Shown here one piece after another: positions 1 to 8,989 of a stretch of DNA of 64,000 nt. Under the pieces are notes generated by a model. That model was not told where the DNA came from. It saw only the letters and a list, made by a program, of their open reading frames with translations, and ran no database searches. The stretch's first letter is position 1. Each line of letters starts with the position of its first letter. Source of the stretch: Vibrio rarus (GTDB lineage Bacteria > Pseudomonadota > Gammaproteobacteria > Enterobacterales > Vibrionaceae); contig NZ_AP024900.1 in assembly GCF_024347075.1 (NCBI RefSeq), positions 744,001 through 808,000 of the forward strand, read 5' to 3'. Position numbers and translations under genes: made by a program.

Positions 1-120
1 TTCAAATGTCCTATCGCTTATTACCAAATTCCTGAGCATTTATTAAATAAAGGGATAAAAATTTCTCGAGCTCAGTTGCACTCTTGGCTGTCTCAGAAAA
101 TGCTTCAGCAGCAGGATTAA
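1..120 (+). CDS. 3' end of an unidentified gene (partial)
   Basis: Frame 1 is open from the first base to a TAA at 118-120 and gives a 39-residue tail that starts FKCPIAYYQIPEHLL and ends in QQQD. The start lies outside the window. Composition looks protein-like, but I do not recognise a family from so short a tail. The 250 bp that follow contain no convincing gene, so this is probably the last gene of its transcript. Confidence 0.4.
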   Translation, partial: FKCPIAYYQIPEHLLNKGIKISRAQLHSWLSQKMLQQQD

Positions 121-373
121 TCGGTCGTATCACCACATATCATTGGCGCTATCATTTAGCGAATGACCGTTGAGTGGTCGATAGTGTTTCGGCGAATGGT
201 AAATCATTTTGTTATGACTTAGAGCAAAAGGTGATTTTTTAAACGAGCTAATTACAAGCATACTTCAATTCTAGTGATACCCATCCTAATAAGTAAACGG
301 CCGTTAAGGCGAATTATTTATTACCATGGGTATGAAGCATAACTGAGTTGGTAAGCACTAACTCAATGAGTGG

Positions 374-586
374 ATGGAATGGATTATGTATACTCTTTGG
401 GCGTTTGTCGCAATAAGCCTACCGGTGGCGATATTAAATAATGGATTATTGGGCTCAATAGCAGCAGCATTAGGTTTTACTTTATTGCTGACGATCACCT
501 TTAAAAACAGCCAAACAGCCACGAAGAAAAGCAGCCAAAGAATGCTCTTGCGTATCAAGCCAAGCTATTATGACAAAGTGCTATAA
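374..586 (+). CDS. possible small membrane protein
   Basis: A 70-residue frame holding one or two hydrophobic stretches (about residues 4-42) followed by a basic tail rich in Lys, Arg and Ser, a layout common in small inner-membrane proteins. A second in-frame ATG at 386 has a better-placed purine run (GGAATGG) upstream and may be the true start. A hydrophobic frame also exists on the opposite strand over the same bases, but it needs a TTG start. I recognise no family, and the gene may not be real. Confidence 0.3.
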   Translation: MEWIMYTLWAFVAISLPVAILNNGLLGSIAAALGFTLLLTITFKNSQTATKKSSQRMLLRIKPSYYDKVL

Positions 587-624
587 GTGATTGCGTTGCC
601 GTTCGTGCTATTGCCACTACACGC

Positions 625-1548
625 TTAATGTAACAGCCAAAGCAAAGTGCCGACAGAGATGGATAGCCACAGACCAATGCCAAATAGCAGCGGTTTTACC
701 CCAGCTTCTTTTACCTGCTCGAGAGAAATAGCCGAACCAATTAAGAACAAGCAAGCTACTAAGGTTTGTTTAGCTACTGAAAATGTCATTTGATATATAT
801 CACTAAACTGTGGAAGCAAATCGCTTATCACCACAGCGCCAATGTATAAGAAGATAAAGGTTGGCACTTTGAGCTTATGGTTGGCTTTACCAAAATACCA
901 AGCACTGCCCAGAGTGACAGGAATAATCCAAAGTGCACGGGCCAATTTAAGTGTCGTTGCCGTACGCAATGCTTCCTCGCCATAGGCACTAGCGGCCCCA
1001 ACCACCGATGAGGTGTCATGAATGGCGATGGCGGCCCAGACGCCAAAAGTGTGTTGATCAAGGTGGAGTGCATGACCAATTACAGGGAACACAAACAGAG
1101 CCACTGAGTTGAGAATAAATACAGTAGCCAGCGCTAACCCTGTTTGGTTGGCGTTAGCATTGATAGCAGGAGAGACGGCCGCAATGGCGCTACCACCACA
1201 AATCGCAGTACCACTAGAAATGAGATAACCGGTTTTTTTATCGATCCCTAATTTGATGGCAATCCAAGTACCGATGAATAAAGTCACGAAAATAGTGGTC
1301 ATAATAAGACCAATACCACTGGAAGTCGCTTTGAGCGCTTCGGAGAGTGAGATACCAAAGCCGAGACCAATGATAGAATAACTGAGTAACTTTTTAGTCC
1401 ACTTTGCAATAGGTAACCCGCTAGGCACAAGGCCGAGCTGAGATAAAATCAAACCTAACATGAGCGCCGAGGGGGACTTTAATAGCGGTGTAAAACAAAG
1501 GACTAACACGATTAAAAATGGTATATGTTTCTTGGTGAGATGTTGCAT
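625..1548 (-). CDS. yeiH: YeiH-family (UPF0324) putative sulfate exporter
   Basis: An integral inner-membrane protein of about 307 residues with eight to ten hydrophobic segments spread over its whole length. It matches the YeiH/UPF0324 family (putative sulfate or organosulfonate exporters): an early [15 protein letters not shown] segment, the glycine-rich [13 protein letters not shown] segment and the [12 protein letters not shown] motif with conserved His-Asp. The frame also opens at a TTG at 1578, but the ATG at 1548 has an AAGGGC purine run about 10 bases upstream and gives a normal start (MQHLTKKH). E. coli YeiH is slightly longer. No LysR regulator (yeiE type) sits next to it, so regulation is unclear. 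Family assignment is firm; substrate is inference. Confidence 0.8.
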   Translation of the reverse strand: MQHLTKKHIPFLIVLVLCFTPLLKSPSALMLGLILSQLGLVPSGLPIAKWTKKLLSYSIIGLGFGISLSEALKATSSGIGLIMTTIFVTLFIGTWIAIKLGIDKKTGYLISSGTAICGGSAIAAVSPAINANANQTGLALATVFILNSVALFVFPVIGHALHLDQHTFGVWAAIAIHDTSSVVGAASAYGEEALRTATTLKLARALWIIPVTLGSAWYFGKANHKLKVPTFIFLYIGAVVISDLLPQFSDIYQMTFSVAKQTLVACLFLIGSAISLEQVKEAGVKPLLFGIGLWLSISVGTLLWLLH

Positions 1549-1790
1549 ACATTGACTGCCCTTTGAGTTAAGGCGCAATAATAACTATGTTATTTTTAGA
1601 AGGCTAAATATTTGCGATCTTAAGGCATTATTGTTCTATTAAAATAGGCAATATTCCATAAGGTAATAAAAAATAGTGTGATATAGCCCTAGATTGCAAT
1701 AAAGTGTAACAACTCAATGGGAAAACTCAGTTCAACTTTGATTCCCTAGTAGGTACTATTGAATGGAATCTTAGAAATTAAAGAGAGATT

Positions 1791-2696
1791 ATGAAACGTA
1801 TTTTTTCGATCATGGCAGTATTGCTAGTATCAGTATCAATGACATTTTCGCCAGTGACTGAAGCTAAGCGATTTGGCGGTGGCAAATCATTTGGTAAAAG
1901 TTTTAAAACTGCGCCAGCACCTAAAGCGCATCATACCAACACTAATTCAATTAACAAAGGCACGCAGAATAACTCTAGAAGAGGTGGCATGCTAGGTGGA
2001 TTGATGGGGGGACTACTTGCAGGGGGCCTTTTGGCTGCGTTCTTTGGTGGCGCGTTTGAGGGTATCCAGTTTATGGATATTCTTATCATAGGTTTGATTG
2101 CCTTTTTTGCCTTTAAGTTTTTACGTGGCATGCTGGCATCAAAAGCGGGCAGCATGAATCAGCAACGCCCTGCCTATAGTGCATCTCAAGGGAATGTTTC
2201 TCAAGGTGGGGCAAATGATGTTCCGCCATATAATACTCAGTTTAGACAGCAAGCTGACTCGCAGCCATTTTCTCAGTCCAATGGTGCAGGTTTTGGTAGC
2301 GCTGCTCAATCTGATGTTCCGCATAACTACCCACCGGGTTTTGATCATGCTGGATTTATTAATGGTTCGAGAGAGCACTACCGTATTTTGCAAGGCGCTT
2401 GGAACCATAATGAGCTTGAAACGATTCGTGAATACGTTTCTGCAAGTTTGTTTGAAGACCTCAAAAAAGAACGCGCTTCGCTACAAGGTGAACAACATAC
2501 CGACGTTATGTTTGTTGACGCTGAAATTGTACGTGCCGACGTTGATGCAAGCAAAGCACAACTAAGCCTACAATTTACCGGTCGCTACCGCGATACAGTG
2601 GAAAATGTAGAAGAAGAGATCAATGACATTTGGCATCTTGAGCGTGATTTAACTCAACCGAATGCGCCATGGTTGATTATTGGTATTCAAGTGTAA
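1791..2696 (+). CDS. Tim44-domain membrane-anchored protein
   Basis: A 301-residue protein. Residues 1-25 form a signal peptide or anchor ending near TEA-K. A Gly/Lys/Ser-rich linker starting RFGGGKSFGKSF follows, then a Gly/Leu-rich hydrophobic region (about 65-113), probably one or two membrane segments. A low-complexity Gln/Ser/Gly linker runs to about 180, and the C-terminal ~115 residues match the Tim44/MRPL45 fold (GSREHYRILQGAWN, then FVDAEIVRADVD and ending WLIIGIQV). Proteins with this layout are widespread in gammaproteobacteria, and their function is not established. A purine-rich AAAGAGAGATT run precedes the ATG. The gene is monocistronic and ends at a strong hairpin terminator. 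Confidence 0.8.
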   Translation: MKRIFSIMAVLLVSVSMTFSPVTEAKRFGGGKSFGKSFKTAPAPKAHHTNTNSINKGTQNNSRRGGMLGGLMGGLLAGGLLAAFFGGAFEGIQFMDILIIGLIAFFAFKFLRGMLASKAGSMNQQRPAYSASQGNVSQGGANDVPPYNTQFRQQADSQPFSQSNGAGFGSAAQSDVPHNYPPGFDHAGFINGSREHYRILQGAWNHNELETIREYVSASLFEDLKKERASLQGEQHTDVMFVDAEIVRADVDASKAQLSLQFTGRYRDTVENVEEEINDIWHLERDLTQPNAPWLIIGIQV

Positions 2697-2718
2697 GGTT
2701 TATATTACCTAATACATT

Positions 2719-2750
2719 AAGGCCAGGACTTTTGTTCTGGCCTTTTTTAT
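2719..2750 (+). terminator. rho-independent terminator of the Tim44-domain gene
   Basis: A 10-bp stem AAGGCCAGGA / TTCTGGCCTT with a short loop is followed by a T run (TTTTTTATTTTT), 22 bases after the stop codon. Confidence 0.85.
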
Positions 2751-2800
2751 TTTTGGTGCACATACGCCATTACTCTTTGTTTTTACACTTTCGGCACTTA

Positions 2801-2852
2801 TGCATTTTTGCTGCGCTACTTCTGATCACTTACTTAGTGTGATTAATGGTAT
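2801..2852 (+). repeat. partial copy (right end) of the 162-bp palindromic repeat
   Basis: The last ~50 bp match the right end of the complete copies listed elsewhere: a variant of the GCGCTATTTCTGATCAC segment, then ACTTAGTGTGATTAATGGTAT. The usual terminal GATTGGTAT is expanded to GATTAATGGTAT and the left two thirds are missing. The element's edge touches the stop codon of the minus-strand polysaccharide lyase gene, so the insertion came to rest exactly at the gene's 3' end. Confidence 0.75.
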
Positions 2853-4495
2853 TATTTAGACAGAGGCCCCACATGGAGTGCAGTTAATGGAGGGGCAATC
2901 ATTGTTGCTCCTACGTGGTTGCTAGCGGTCAGTTGCTTACTGATGGTCATGTCTGTTTCATCGGGCCCTAATAATAATATAAAGTTAGTACTTGGCATTG
3001 GTTGGTTTATGCTATAAACCCCTTGTGTTTCTGTAGGTTGTTCTTTTGGATTTAGCTCACGCCATTGCAGTGGAGCAAAGGTACGGTTAGCGCCAAAATC
3101 TACAGGCATATTATCGTTGTGGATGATATTTCCAATCCAATTGAAACTTTTTTCGTGAATGGGTTCAGGCTTAGTACAAGGCATATCCCCGCGTTTTAAA
3201 TATTTTTCTGTGACTAATTGTTTGGCGTTTATAACTAGGTTATTGGCTACTATCCAATGCTCCGGTGGATAGACAACATATTCTTTATTTTTATCAACGT
3301 ACTGGCGTTTAATATCAGATATTTTCTGGTATTTATTTAAGCATTTTTTAGACCAGAAAAATAATGATTTACTATCAATAATCGTATTAGAGGCAATCAT
3401 GTTTTTAGTGGATAACCTATATGCCGTTTCTTGAATAGTATAAGCGTTACTATCATTATGATTTTCCCACCACTTCAGTCGTTGTTCACGATTAATATAA
3501 GGAACATCTCGATCTCCCCAATATGTTTCAACAAAGCTCTTGGTTAAACCGTAAGCATAATTGTTAAATACCTTGTTGTAATAACCGTGTACGCGCACAG
3601 CCCCCGTTGATTTTGATGTATAATTTAGAAAATAATTACCATAAACCTTATTGTAATCGCCACCGCGAATAGATACGGTTCCTTGGTTATTGATAAAGGT
3701 ATTATATCGAATCGTATTTTGATGGCTTTTAATACCAATGAGTTCCCATTCAGAGTCTAAGTTTTTAAATAGGTTATATTCTACAATAGCATCCATATCC
3801 CAGCGGTGACCATGTTTTCCGTGCAAGTAGATAGATTCGCCACCATTGCCACCAATATTTGCGCGGTCATGAAAGTAATTATGATCGATATTAATTAATC
3901 GACTTGGGTTACCAACAAAAATATAATTACCAGGTCCTATTGTTCCTTTAAATTCAGAGTGATCTATACGGATATGAGTAGAGGCTTTTATATTGATCCA
4001 TTTAGATTTTTCATTACTTTTAATATCGAGATTTAGACGACTTATACGGATATACTCAGAGTCTTTAATGAATATAGGGTGGTTGTTTTTATTGGTAATA
4101 GTGTTAATACTAAAACCTTCAAAGGTGATCCAAGAGGTTTTATTAAAGAGGATATCACCTTTTTCAATGATAGCTTTGCCACTGTTTTTCGCTTTTATCA
4201 CTATAGGTTTGCATTGATTACCTTTTACACGGATGTCTAACTTTTTATTAAACGTGTAATGACCATCATCGACGATAATTTGTGTGCCCGGTTTGGCTTG
4301 CTCTATGGCTGTTACGATCTCATCACTGCGATTGGCATGTACAGTTTTAATTGGGGTTTTGCTGCAGTCCCACCATCCTGATGAGTGTGTATTATTTAAT
4401 GGTTGTGGTGTATTAACAGATACTTCTTTAGATAATGCGGGTAAAATATACGCCACTTGTGTCACTGCAATTAATATAACAATTAATAATTTCAT
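2852..4495 (-). CDS. secreted polysaccharide lyase family 6 (alginate lyase / chondroitinase B-like)
   Basis: A 547-residue secreted protein with a signal peptide (about residues 1-22, cleavage near ALS). The body is a right-handed parallel beta-helix of the PL6 family, with repeated turns such as IDHSEFKG, IDHNYFHD and YNLFKN. The catalytic pair is recognisable as Lys256 (in GIKSHQN) and Arg277 (in SIRGG), 21 residues apart, the same spacing as in known PL6 enzymes. Asn217 (GGNGGES), Glu249 and Glu251 sit where calcium ligands are expected. The family cleaves alginate or dermatan/chondroitin by beta-elimination; the substrate here cannot be read from sequence. The usual LRHG motif reads IRGG. 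No sulfatase, porin or second lyase is adjacent, and an IS30 element lies about 100 bp upstream in the same orientation. Confidence 0.85.
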   Translation of the reverse strand: MKLLIVILIAVTQVAYILPALSKEVSVNTPQPLNNTHSSGWWDCSKTPIKTVHANRSDEIVTAIEQAKPGTQIIVDDGHYTFNKKLDIRVKGNQCKPIVIKAKNSGKAIIEKGDILFNKTSWITFEGFSINTITNKNNHPIFIKDSEYIRISRLNLDIKSNEKSKWINIKASTHIRIDHSEFKGTIGPGNYIFVGNPSRLINIDHNYFHDRANIGGNGGESIYLHGKHGHRWDMDAIVEYNLFKNLDSEWELIGIKSHQNTIRYNTFINNQGTVSIRGGDYNKVYGNYFLNYTSKSTGAVRVHGYYNKVFNNYAYGLTKSFVETYWGDRDVPYINREQRLKWWENHNDSNAYTIQETAYRLSTKNMIASNTIIDSKSLFFWSKKCLNKYQKISDIKRQYVDKNKEYVVYPPEHWIVANNLVINAKQLVTEKYLKRGDMPCTKPEPIHEKSFNWIGNIIHNDNMPVDFGANRTFAPLQWRELNPKEQPTETQGVYSINQPMPSTNFILLLGPDETDMTISKQLTASNHVGATMIAPPLTALHVGPLSK

Positions 4496-4594
4496 CTATC
4501 ATACCTAATACATTTTTATGATTTAAAATTACACACAATATTGTTTTTGTCGAATTTATTTAATATATCACAGCGGAAATAAAACTTATTTAGG

Positions 4595-5683
4595 CCCGAA
4601 TTCAACTCCGAAGTGCGACATTCTTAATATTCAAGTAGCCTCCATCATTTCTCTAAAAATGACAGCAGGTTGCTTGAACCCTAAACACTTTTTTGGACGA
4701 TAATTAATTCGTTGTTGCGCCCTTTCAATATCATCATCACTAACCGTTCTTAGATCTGTTCCTTTCTTTACGTACTGTCTCAACAGGCCGTTAGCATTTT
4801 CATTCGCTCCTCGTTCACAAGAGCTGTAAGGGTGTGCGAAGTACACGTCGGTTTCTAATGCCCGTGCTATTTCTTCATGACCTGCAAACTCACGACCATT
4901 ATCTGCGGTAATAGTATGAACGAACGCTTTATAAGGCATCAGCATTGCTATGGTTGCGTTAGTCACGTCTTTTGCTGACTTAGAGGGCACTTTCTGTGTC
5001 AGATAAAAACGCGTTTGACGCTCTAAGAGAGTGACAATTGCCCCCGTTCCATGCTTGCCTAAGACCGTATCAATTTCCCAGTCACCAAAGCGTTCACGAC
5101 TATCAACAATGTCAGGCCTTTCATCTATTGAAACTGCGTTTTTGATTGCAGGTGCTTTCTCTGTCTTGCCCCGTCGATACCGCTTATGGCCTTGGCGCAA
5201 GTGCTTAAATAGCTTTCCACCTTGTCGCTTATTACGAGCGACGAATCGGTAAATCCACTCATGGCTCACTTTAGCCCCTGCGCGGGTTAAGACATTAGAT
5301 ATTTGCTCTGGACTCCAATCGATAGACAACAGAACCTCAATAAAATCTATACGCGATTGAGGTACTTGATACTTACGGGCTTGCCGTCGTTTTTCTATTG
5401 ATTGATGATGTGCTTTGTCTGGCCGATATTGTTCTTTCTTGCTACATCGTTTCAGCTCTCGATAAACGGTTGAGCGATGGCATTTAACTGTCTTAGCAAT
5501 TTCAGATATTGAAATTCCCCGTTCCAAAAGGGCAGAAATTTGATATCTTCTTCCCTCGGTCAACTGCTGATAATTCATAGTAGTTCTGCTTGTTTCTTTG
5601 GCGAGAAGAGCGTACCACTTTCGGCAGTTGGCTTCTTCTTCTATGCCTTTCCATGAATGTCGCAGTTATTATCTGAAATCGGG
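4595..5683 (-). mobile_element. complete IS30-family insertion sequence
   Basis: A 1089-bp element bounded by imperfect 29-bp inverted repeats, both reading CCCGA at the outer end and TGCGACATTC at the inner end (22 of 29 positions agree by eye). The outermost flanking bases on both sides are GG, compatible with the 2-3 bp target duplication of this family. It carries one intact transposase gene. Size and layout fit IS30. It is inserted between the PL6 gene and whatever lay upstream of it. Confidence 0.8.
4631..5578 (-). CDS. IS30-family transposase
   Basis: A 315-residue transposase with the two-part IS30 architecture. The N-terminal helix-turn-helix region has the ISEIAKTVKCHRSTVYREL segment, typical of the HTH_38 domain. 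The C-terminal DDE integrase core holds the first Asp in GDWEIDTVLGKHG, the second in TADNGREF and the Glu in GANENANGLLRQ. Length is normal and no frameshift or internal stop is seen, so the element may be active. It catalyses cut-and-paste or circle-mediated transposition from the terminal repeats that flank it. Confidence 0.95.
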   Translation of the reverse strand: MNYQQLTEGRRYQISALLERGISISEIAKTVKCHRSTVYRELKRCSKKEQYRPDKAHHQSIEKRRQARKYQVPQSRIDFIEVLLSIDWSPEQISNVLTRAGAKVSHEWIYRFVARNKRQGGKLFKHLRQGHKRYRRGKTEKAPAIKNAVSIDERPDIVDSRERFGDWEIDTVLGKHGTGAIVTLLERQTRFYLTQKVPSKSAKDVTNATIAMLMPYKAFVHTITADNGREFAGHEEIARALETDVYFAHPYSSCERGANENANGLLRQYVKKGTDLRTVSDDDIERAQQRINYRPKKCLGFKQPAVIFREMMEAT

Positions 5684-6018
5684 GGTATATGTCTATTCAG
5701 TGTTGCTACTGGTACGCCCTAGGGCGAACGCATGAGTGAACACTTATCGAACCATCATGTACATCATCTCTACAAGACGTCGTGAAATCATCCTTGATGG
5801 TTTCACTGTGCTAGATCTTTGTTTTCACACTATTGATTCACTTTCAATGACAGGTGTTTTTTCGTCTAGTAATTGATAAATAACGAAAAGCACAACATTA
5901 GAAACCATTAATCCGAATTTTTTGCGAGCACGTATACTCAAAGGCTTAAACTATGACTGGACACATCTTGAGATCGTTGACTAGTCTTACATTCTCAAAC
6001 ATGAGGGATATAAAACTT
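5684..6018. other. intergenic region right of the IS30 element
   Basis: About 335 bp without a supportable gene. It contains a perfect 12-bp palindrome CGCCCTAGGGCG (5715-5726) and an AT-rich stretch ahead of the GlsB-like gene. No transposase remnant was recognised in six frames. Confidence 0.5.
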
Positions 6019-6261
6019 ATGGGCATTATTTTATTTTTGTTGATCGGTGCTGTTGCTGGATGGTTAGCAGGAAACTTTATGAAAGGCGGCGGCTTCGGTG
6101 TGGTTGGTAATATCATTGTCGGAGTTTTAGGTGCGGTACTTGGCGGATTTGTCTTTAATCTTTTAGGTCTATCCGCAGGTGGCCTGGTGGGTTCTCTTGT
6201 AATGTCTACCGTTGGCGCAGTATTACTTCTGTATATCGTTGGCGTAATAAAGAGACTTTAA
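6019..6261 (+). CDS. GlsB/YeaQ/YmgE-family small membrane protein
   Basis: An 80-residue, very hydrophobic, glycine-rich protein with three predicted membrane segments. It matches the transglycosylase-associated (GlsB/YeaQ/YmgE) family: an opening MGIILFLLIGAVAGWLAG, a central GGGFGVVGNIIVGVLGA and a C-terminal membrane helix. The frame opens earlier (5953), but homologues start at this ATG, and the extra 22 residues look non-native; an alternative ATG at 6001 is possible. The family is linked to stress and envelope responses in several bacteria, but its molecular role is unknown. It is monocistronic. Confidence 0.8.
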   Translation: MGIILFLLIGAVAGWLAGNFMKGGGFGVVGNIIVGVLGAVLGGFVFNLLGLSAGGLVGSLVMSTVGAVLLLYIVGVIKRL

Positions 6262-6345
6262 TCGCTCTTTATCTATCGAGATAAGGGAGTAATTCACGTA
6301 CCATACGGCCATTATTCCCAATGCATTAAGCGATAATAAAAAGCC

Positions 6346-6639
6346 ATGACCACTATTCCTATCAAGCAAGAGTCTGAACCTGAGGTGAGCTGTAGTACTT
6401 GTCGCGCAAGTTGTTGCCGTTTAGAGGTGATGATCATTAGTGATACTGGCGTCCCACAAGAGCACATTGCCACGGATAAATGGGGCGGGGAAACTATGCT
6501 TCGTTTAGAGGACGGTTGGTGTTCTGCAGTCGATAGAGACACGAAACTGTGTACTATCTACGAGAATCGTCCGTGGATCTGTCGCGAATTTGAGATGGGA
6601 TCTTACGAGTGCCGTAATGAGTGGGAATCTCGAAATTAG
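6346..6639 (+). CDS. YkgJ-family cysteine-cluster protein (zinc/iron chelatase-like)
   Basis: A 97-residue protein with the YkgJ/UPF0153 cysteine pattern: CSTCRASCC near the N terminus (residues 16-24), then Cys residues in GWCSAVD, KLCTIYENRPWICREF and YECRN. The family is predicted to bind zinc or iron-sulfur through these cysteines; no enzymatic role is established. It is short but full length for the compact members of the family. It ends ahead of a symmetrical hairpin shared with the convergent pta gene. Confidence 0.85.
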   Translation: MTTIPIKQESEPEVSCSTCRASCCRLEVMIISDTGVPQEHIATDKWGGETMLRLEDGWCSAVDRDTKLCTIYENRPWICREFEMGSYECRNEWESRN

Positions 6640-6690
6640 TTTATTAAACTAGAATCATCAGCTAGAGCTTTGATGATTCGTTGAATATAA

Positions 6691-6718
6691 AAAAGGGTCG
6701 GTATATACCGACCCTTTT
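6691..6718. terminator. bidirectional terminator between ykgJ-like gene and pta
   Basis: A perfect 14-bp inverted repeat AAAAGGGTCGGTAT / ATACCGACCCTTTT gives a GC stem flanked by A and T runs on both strands, and lies between two convergent genes. Confidence 0.85.
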
Positions 6719-6756
6719 GCTATTTTATGAACTCAGTTATTTCTGCACAGCAGAGA

Positions 6757-8892
6757 TTATTGTTGAGTTGCTTGAATTGCTGTTAGAGCAACAGTGTAAA
6801 CGATATCGTCTACTAGTGCGCCACGAGACAAGTCATTTACCGGTTTGCGCATGCCTTGTAGCATTGGACCGATAGAGACTAGGTCTGCTGAACGCTGTAC
6901 CGCTTTGTAAGTTGTGTTACCAGTGTTTAGGTCTGGGAATACAAATACAGTTGCTTTACCTGCTACAGGAGAGTTAGGCGCTTTAGAAGCCGCTACGTTT
7001 TCCATGATTGCAGCATCGTACTGTAGAGGACCGTCGATCACGAGATCAGGACGTTTCTCTTGAGCAAGTTTGGTTGCTTCACGTACTTTATCTACGTCTG
7101 CACCTTTACCTGACTCACCAGTAGAGTAAGAGATCATAGCAACGCGTGGGTCGATACCAAATGCCGCTGCAGAGTCAGCAGATTGGATAGCGATTTCAGC
7201 CAGTTGCTCAGCTGTTGGATCAGGGTTGATTGCACAGTCACCGTATACCAATACTTGATCAGGCAGAAGCATGAAGAAGATTGAAGAAACGATAGACGCA
7301 TCAGGTGCTGTCTTGATGATTTGGAACGGAGGTACGATAGTGTTTGCTGTCGTGTGAACGGCACCAGAAACAAGACCGTCTACTTCGCCATTCTCAAGCA
7401 TCATTGTGCCTAGGAATACTGAATCTTGAAGTTTCTCACGAGCAACAACTTCAGTCATGCCTTTCTTAGAGCGAAGCTCTACAAGACGTGCAACGTAGTT
7501 TTCACGAACTGCATCAGAGTCAATGATTTCAACGCCAGCACCTAGCTCAACACCTTGTTGTGCTGCAACACGACGGATTTCTTCTGGGTTACCAAGAAGA
7601 ACACAGTTCGCGATACCGCGCTCAGCACAGATAGCCGCAGCTTTAACTGTACGTGGCTCATCACCTTCAGGAAGAACGATACGTTTGTTAGCACGACGAG
7701 CAAATTCAGTTAGTTGGTAACGGAATGCTGGTGGGCTTAGACGACGAGAAGCAACAACACCTTCAGTTAGTGTGTCGATCCAAGGACCATCAATGTGGCT
7801 TGCAACGTGTTCGTTAACGAATTCGATACGCTCTTTATCGTCTGCAGGCACTTCAACGCTGAAGCTTTGAAGATTCAAAGAAGTCTGCCAAGTGTTACCT
7901 TGTGCTTTAAAGATTGGAAGACCAGCTTCAAATGCAGGCTTACATAGTTCGCGAATTTGTTCTGGGATGTCGTAACCGCCAGTAAGCAGTACAGCACCAA
8001 TTTCAACGCCGTTCATTGCTGCAAGAGCTGCTGCTACGATTACGTCAGGACGGTCAGCTGAAGTCACTAGAAGTGAACCAGGCTTGAAGTGCTCAATCAT
8101 ATTTGGAAGAGAGCGTGCACAGAAAGTGATGCTCTTAATACGACGGCTAGCGATGTCACCTTCGTTGATGATGTCAGCGTTTAGGTGTTTAGCCATGTCA
8201 ATCGCACGAGTTGCGATTAGCTCAACGCTCCAAGGCACACAACCTAGTACGCGTACTGGGCTAGTGTTGATAACTTCCATTGCTTGGATGTTTGCTTGTT
8301 GAGCTGCATCTGAATCGTCAAAGATTTCAGATAGGTCAGGACGTGTACGGCCTGCTTCATCTACTGGAGCGTTAAGTTTGTTGATGATAACGCCAGAGAT
8401 GTTTTTGTTTTTCTTGCCACCGAAGTTTGAAACAGCAACTTCGATACGCTCTTTAAGTTGAGAAGGGTTGTAAGTGCCAGGAGTAGCAACAAACACGATC
8501 TCAGCGCCAAGAGTTTTAGCGATTTCTTCGTTCACTTGGTTAGCGAACGGGTGTTTACGAGTTGGAACTAGACCTTCAATTAAAGTCACGTCTGCATCGT
8601 TAATTTGGTTGAAACGCTCAACAATAGTTTCTAGCAATACATCCATTTGCTCATTACGGATAAGTGCTTGCGCTTCATCCATAGGAGTTGGAGTGCCAAT
8701 TTTGATATCGTTGTTTGATTCAAGAATGGTAGACGTTAGATCGGGTTGGCTGCCACCTGTACGTGGTTGAGCGATAGGTTTGTAAAACGAAACGTTTACA
8801 CCTTTACGCTCCATAGCGCGAATAACACCCATGCTAACACTAGTAAGACCAACACCGGCGCTAATTGGGACAAGCATAATGGTACGAGACAT
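6757..8892 (-). CDS. pta: phosphate acetyltransferase
   Basis: A 711-residue long-form Pta that interconverts acetyl-CoA and acetyl phosphate. The N-terminal domain has a dethiobiotin-synthetase-like P-loop region ([18 protein letters not shown]), the central part is a DRTGG domain (about 215-330), and the C-terminal ~320 residues are the catalytic PTA_PTB domain ([51 protein letters not shown]). Length fits Vibrio and E. coli enzymes. It lies 97 bp downstream of ackA in the same orientation, the conserved ackA-pta arrangement, and together they form the acetate overflow/uptake pathway. Confidence 0.98.
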   Translation of the reverse strand: MSRTIMLVPISAGVGLTSVSMGVIRAMERKGVNVSFYKPIAQPRTGGSQPDLTSTILESNNDIKIGTPTPMDEAQALIRNEQMDVLLETIVERFNQINDADVTLIEGLVPTRKHPFANQVNEEIAKTLGAEIVFVATPGTYNPSQLKERIEVAVSNFGGKKNKNISGVIINKLNAPVDEAGRTRPDLSEIFDDSDAAQQANIQAMEVINTSPVRVLGCVPWSVELIATRAIDMAKHLNADIINEGDIASRRIKSITFCARSLPNMIEHFKPGSLLVTSADRPDVIVAAALAAMNGVEIGAVLLTGGYDIPEQIRELCKPAFEAGLPIFKAQGNTWQTSLNLQSFSVEVPADDKERIEFVNEHVASHIDGPWIDTLTEGVVASRRLSPPAFRYQLTEFARRANKRIVLPEGDEPRTVKAAAICAERGIANCVLLGNPEEIRRVAAQQGVELGAGVEIIDSDAVRENYVARLVELRSKKGMTEVVAREKLQDSVFLGTMMLENGEVDGLVSGAVHTTANTIVPPFQIIKTAPDASIVSSIFFMLLPDQVLVYGDCAINPDPTAEQLAEIAIQSADSAAAFGIDPRVAMISYSTGESGKGADVDKVREATKLAQEKRPDLVIDGPLQYDAAIMENVAASKAPNSPVAGKATVFVFPDLNTGNTTYKAVQRSADLVSIGPMLQGMRKPVNDLSRGALVDDIVYTVALTAIQATQQ

Positions 8893-8955
8893 AGTCTGAA
8901 GACCTCGAAATGTGTAAAAAAAAGTCTCAGCTGGGGGAACAGCTGAACCAAAAGT

Positions 8956-8983
8956 AAACAGGTGAGGAAAACCTCACCTGTTT
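8956..8983 (-). terminator. stem-loop in the ackA-pta intergenic gap
   Basis: A perfect 12-bp inverted repeat AAACAGGTGAGG / CCTCACCTGTTT with a 4-base loop sits just after the ackA stop codon. On the minus strand it is followed by only a broken T run, so it may act as a partial terminator or RNA-stability hairpin that lowers pta relative to ackA. Confidence 0.6.
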
Positions 8984-8989
8984 AGGATA

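Noticed and set aside
358..558. Hydrophobic 66-codon frame on the minus strand
   Set aside because: It needs a TTG start and overlaps the opposite-strand frame; no ribosome-binding site or family. It is probably the reverse shadow of hydrophobic codons.
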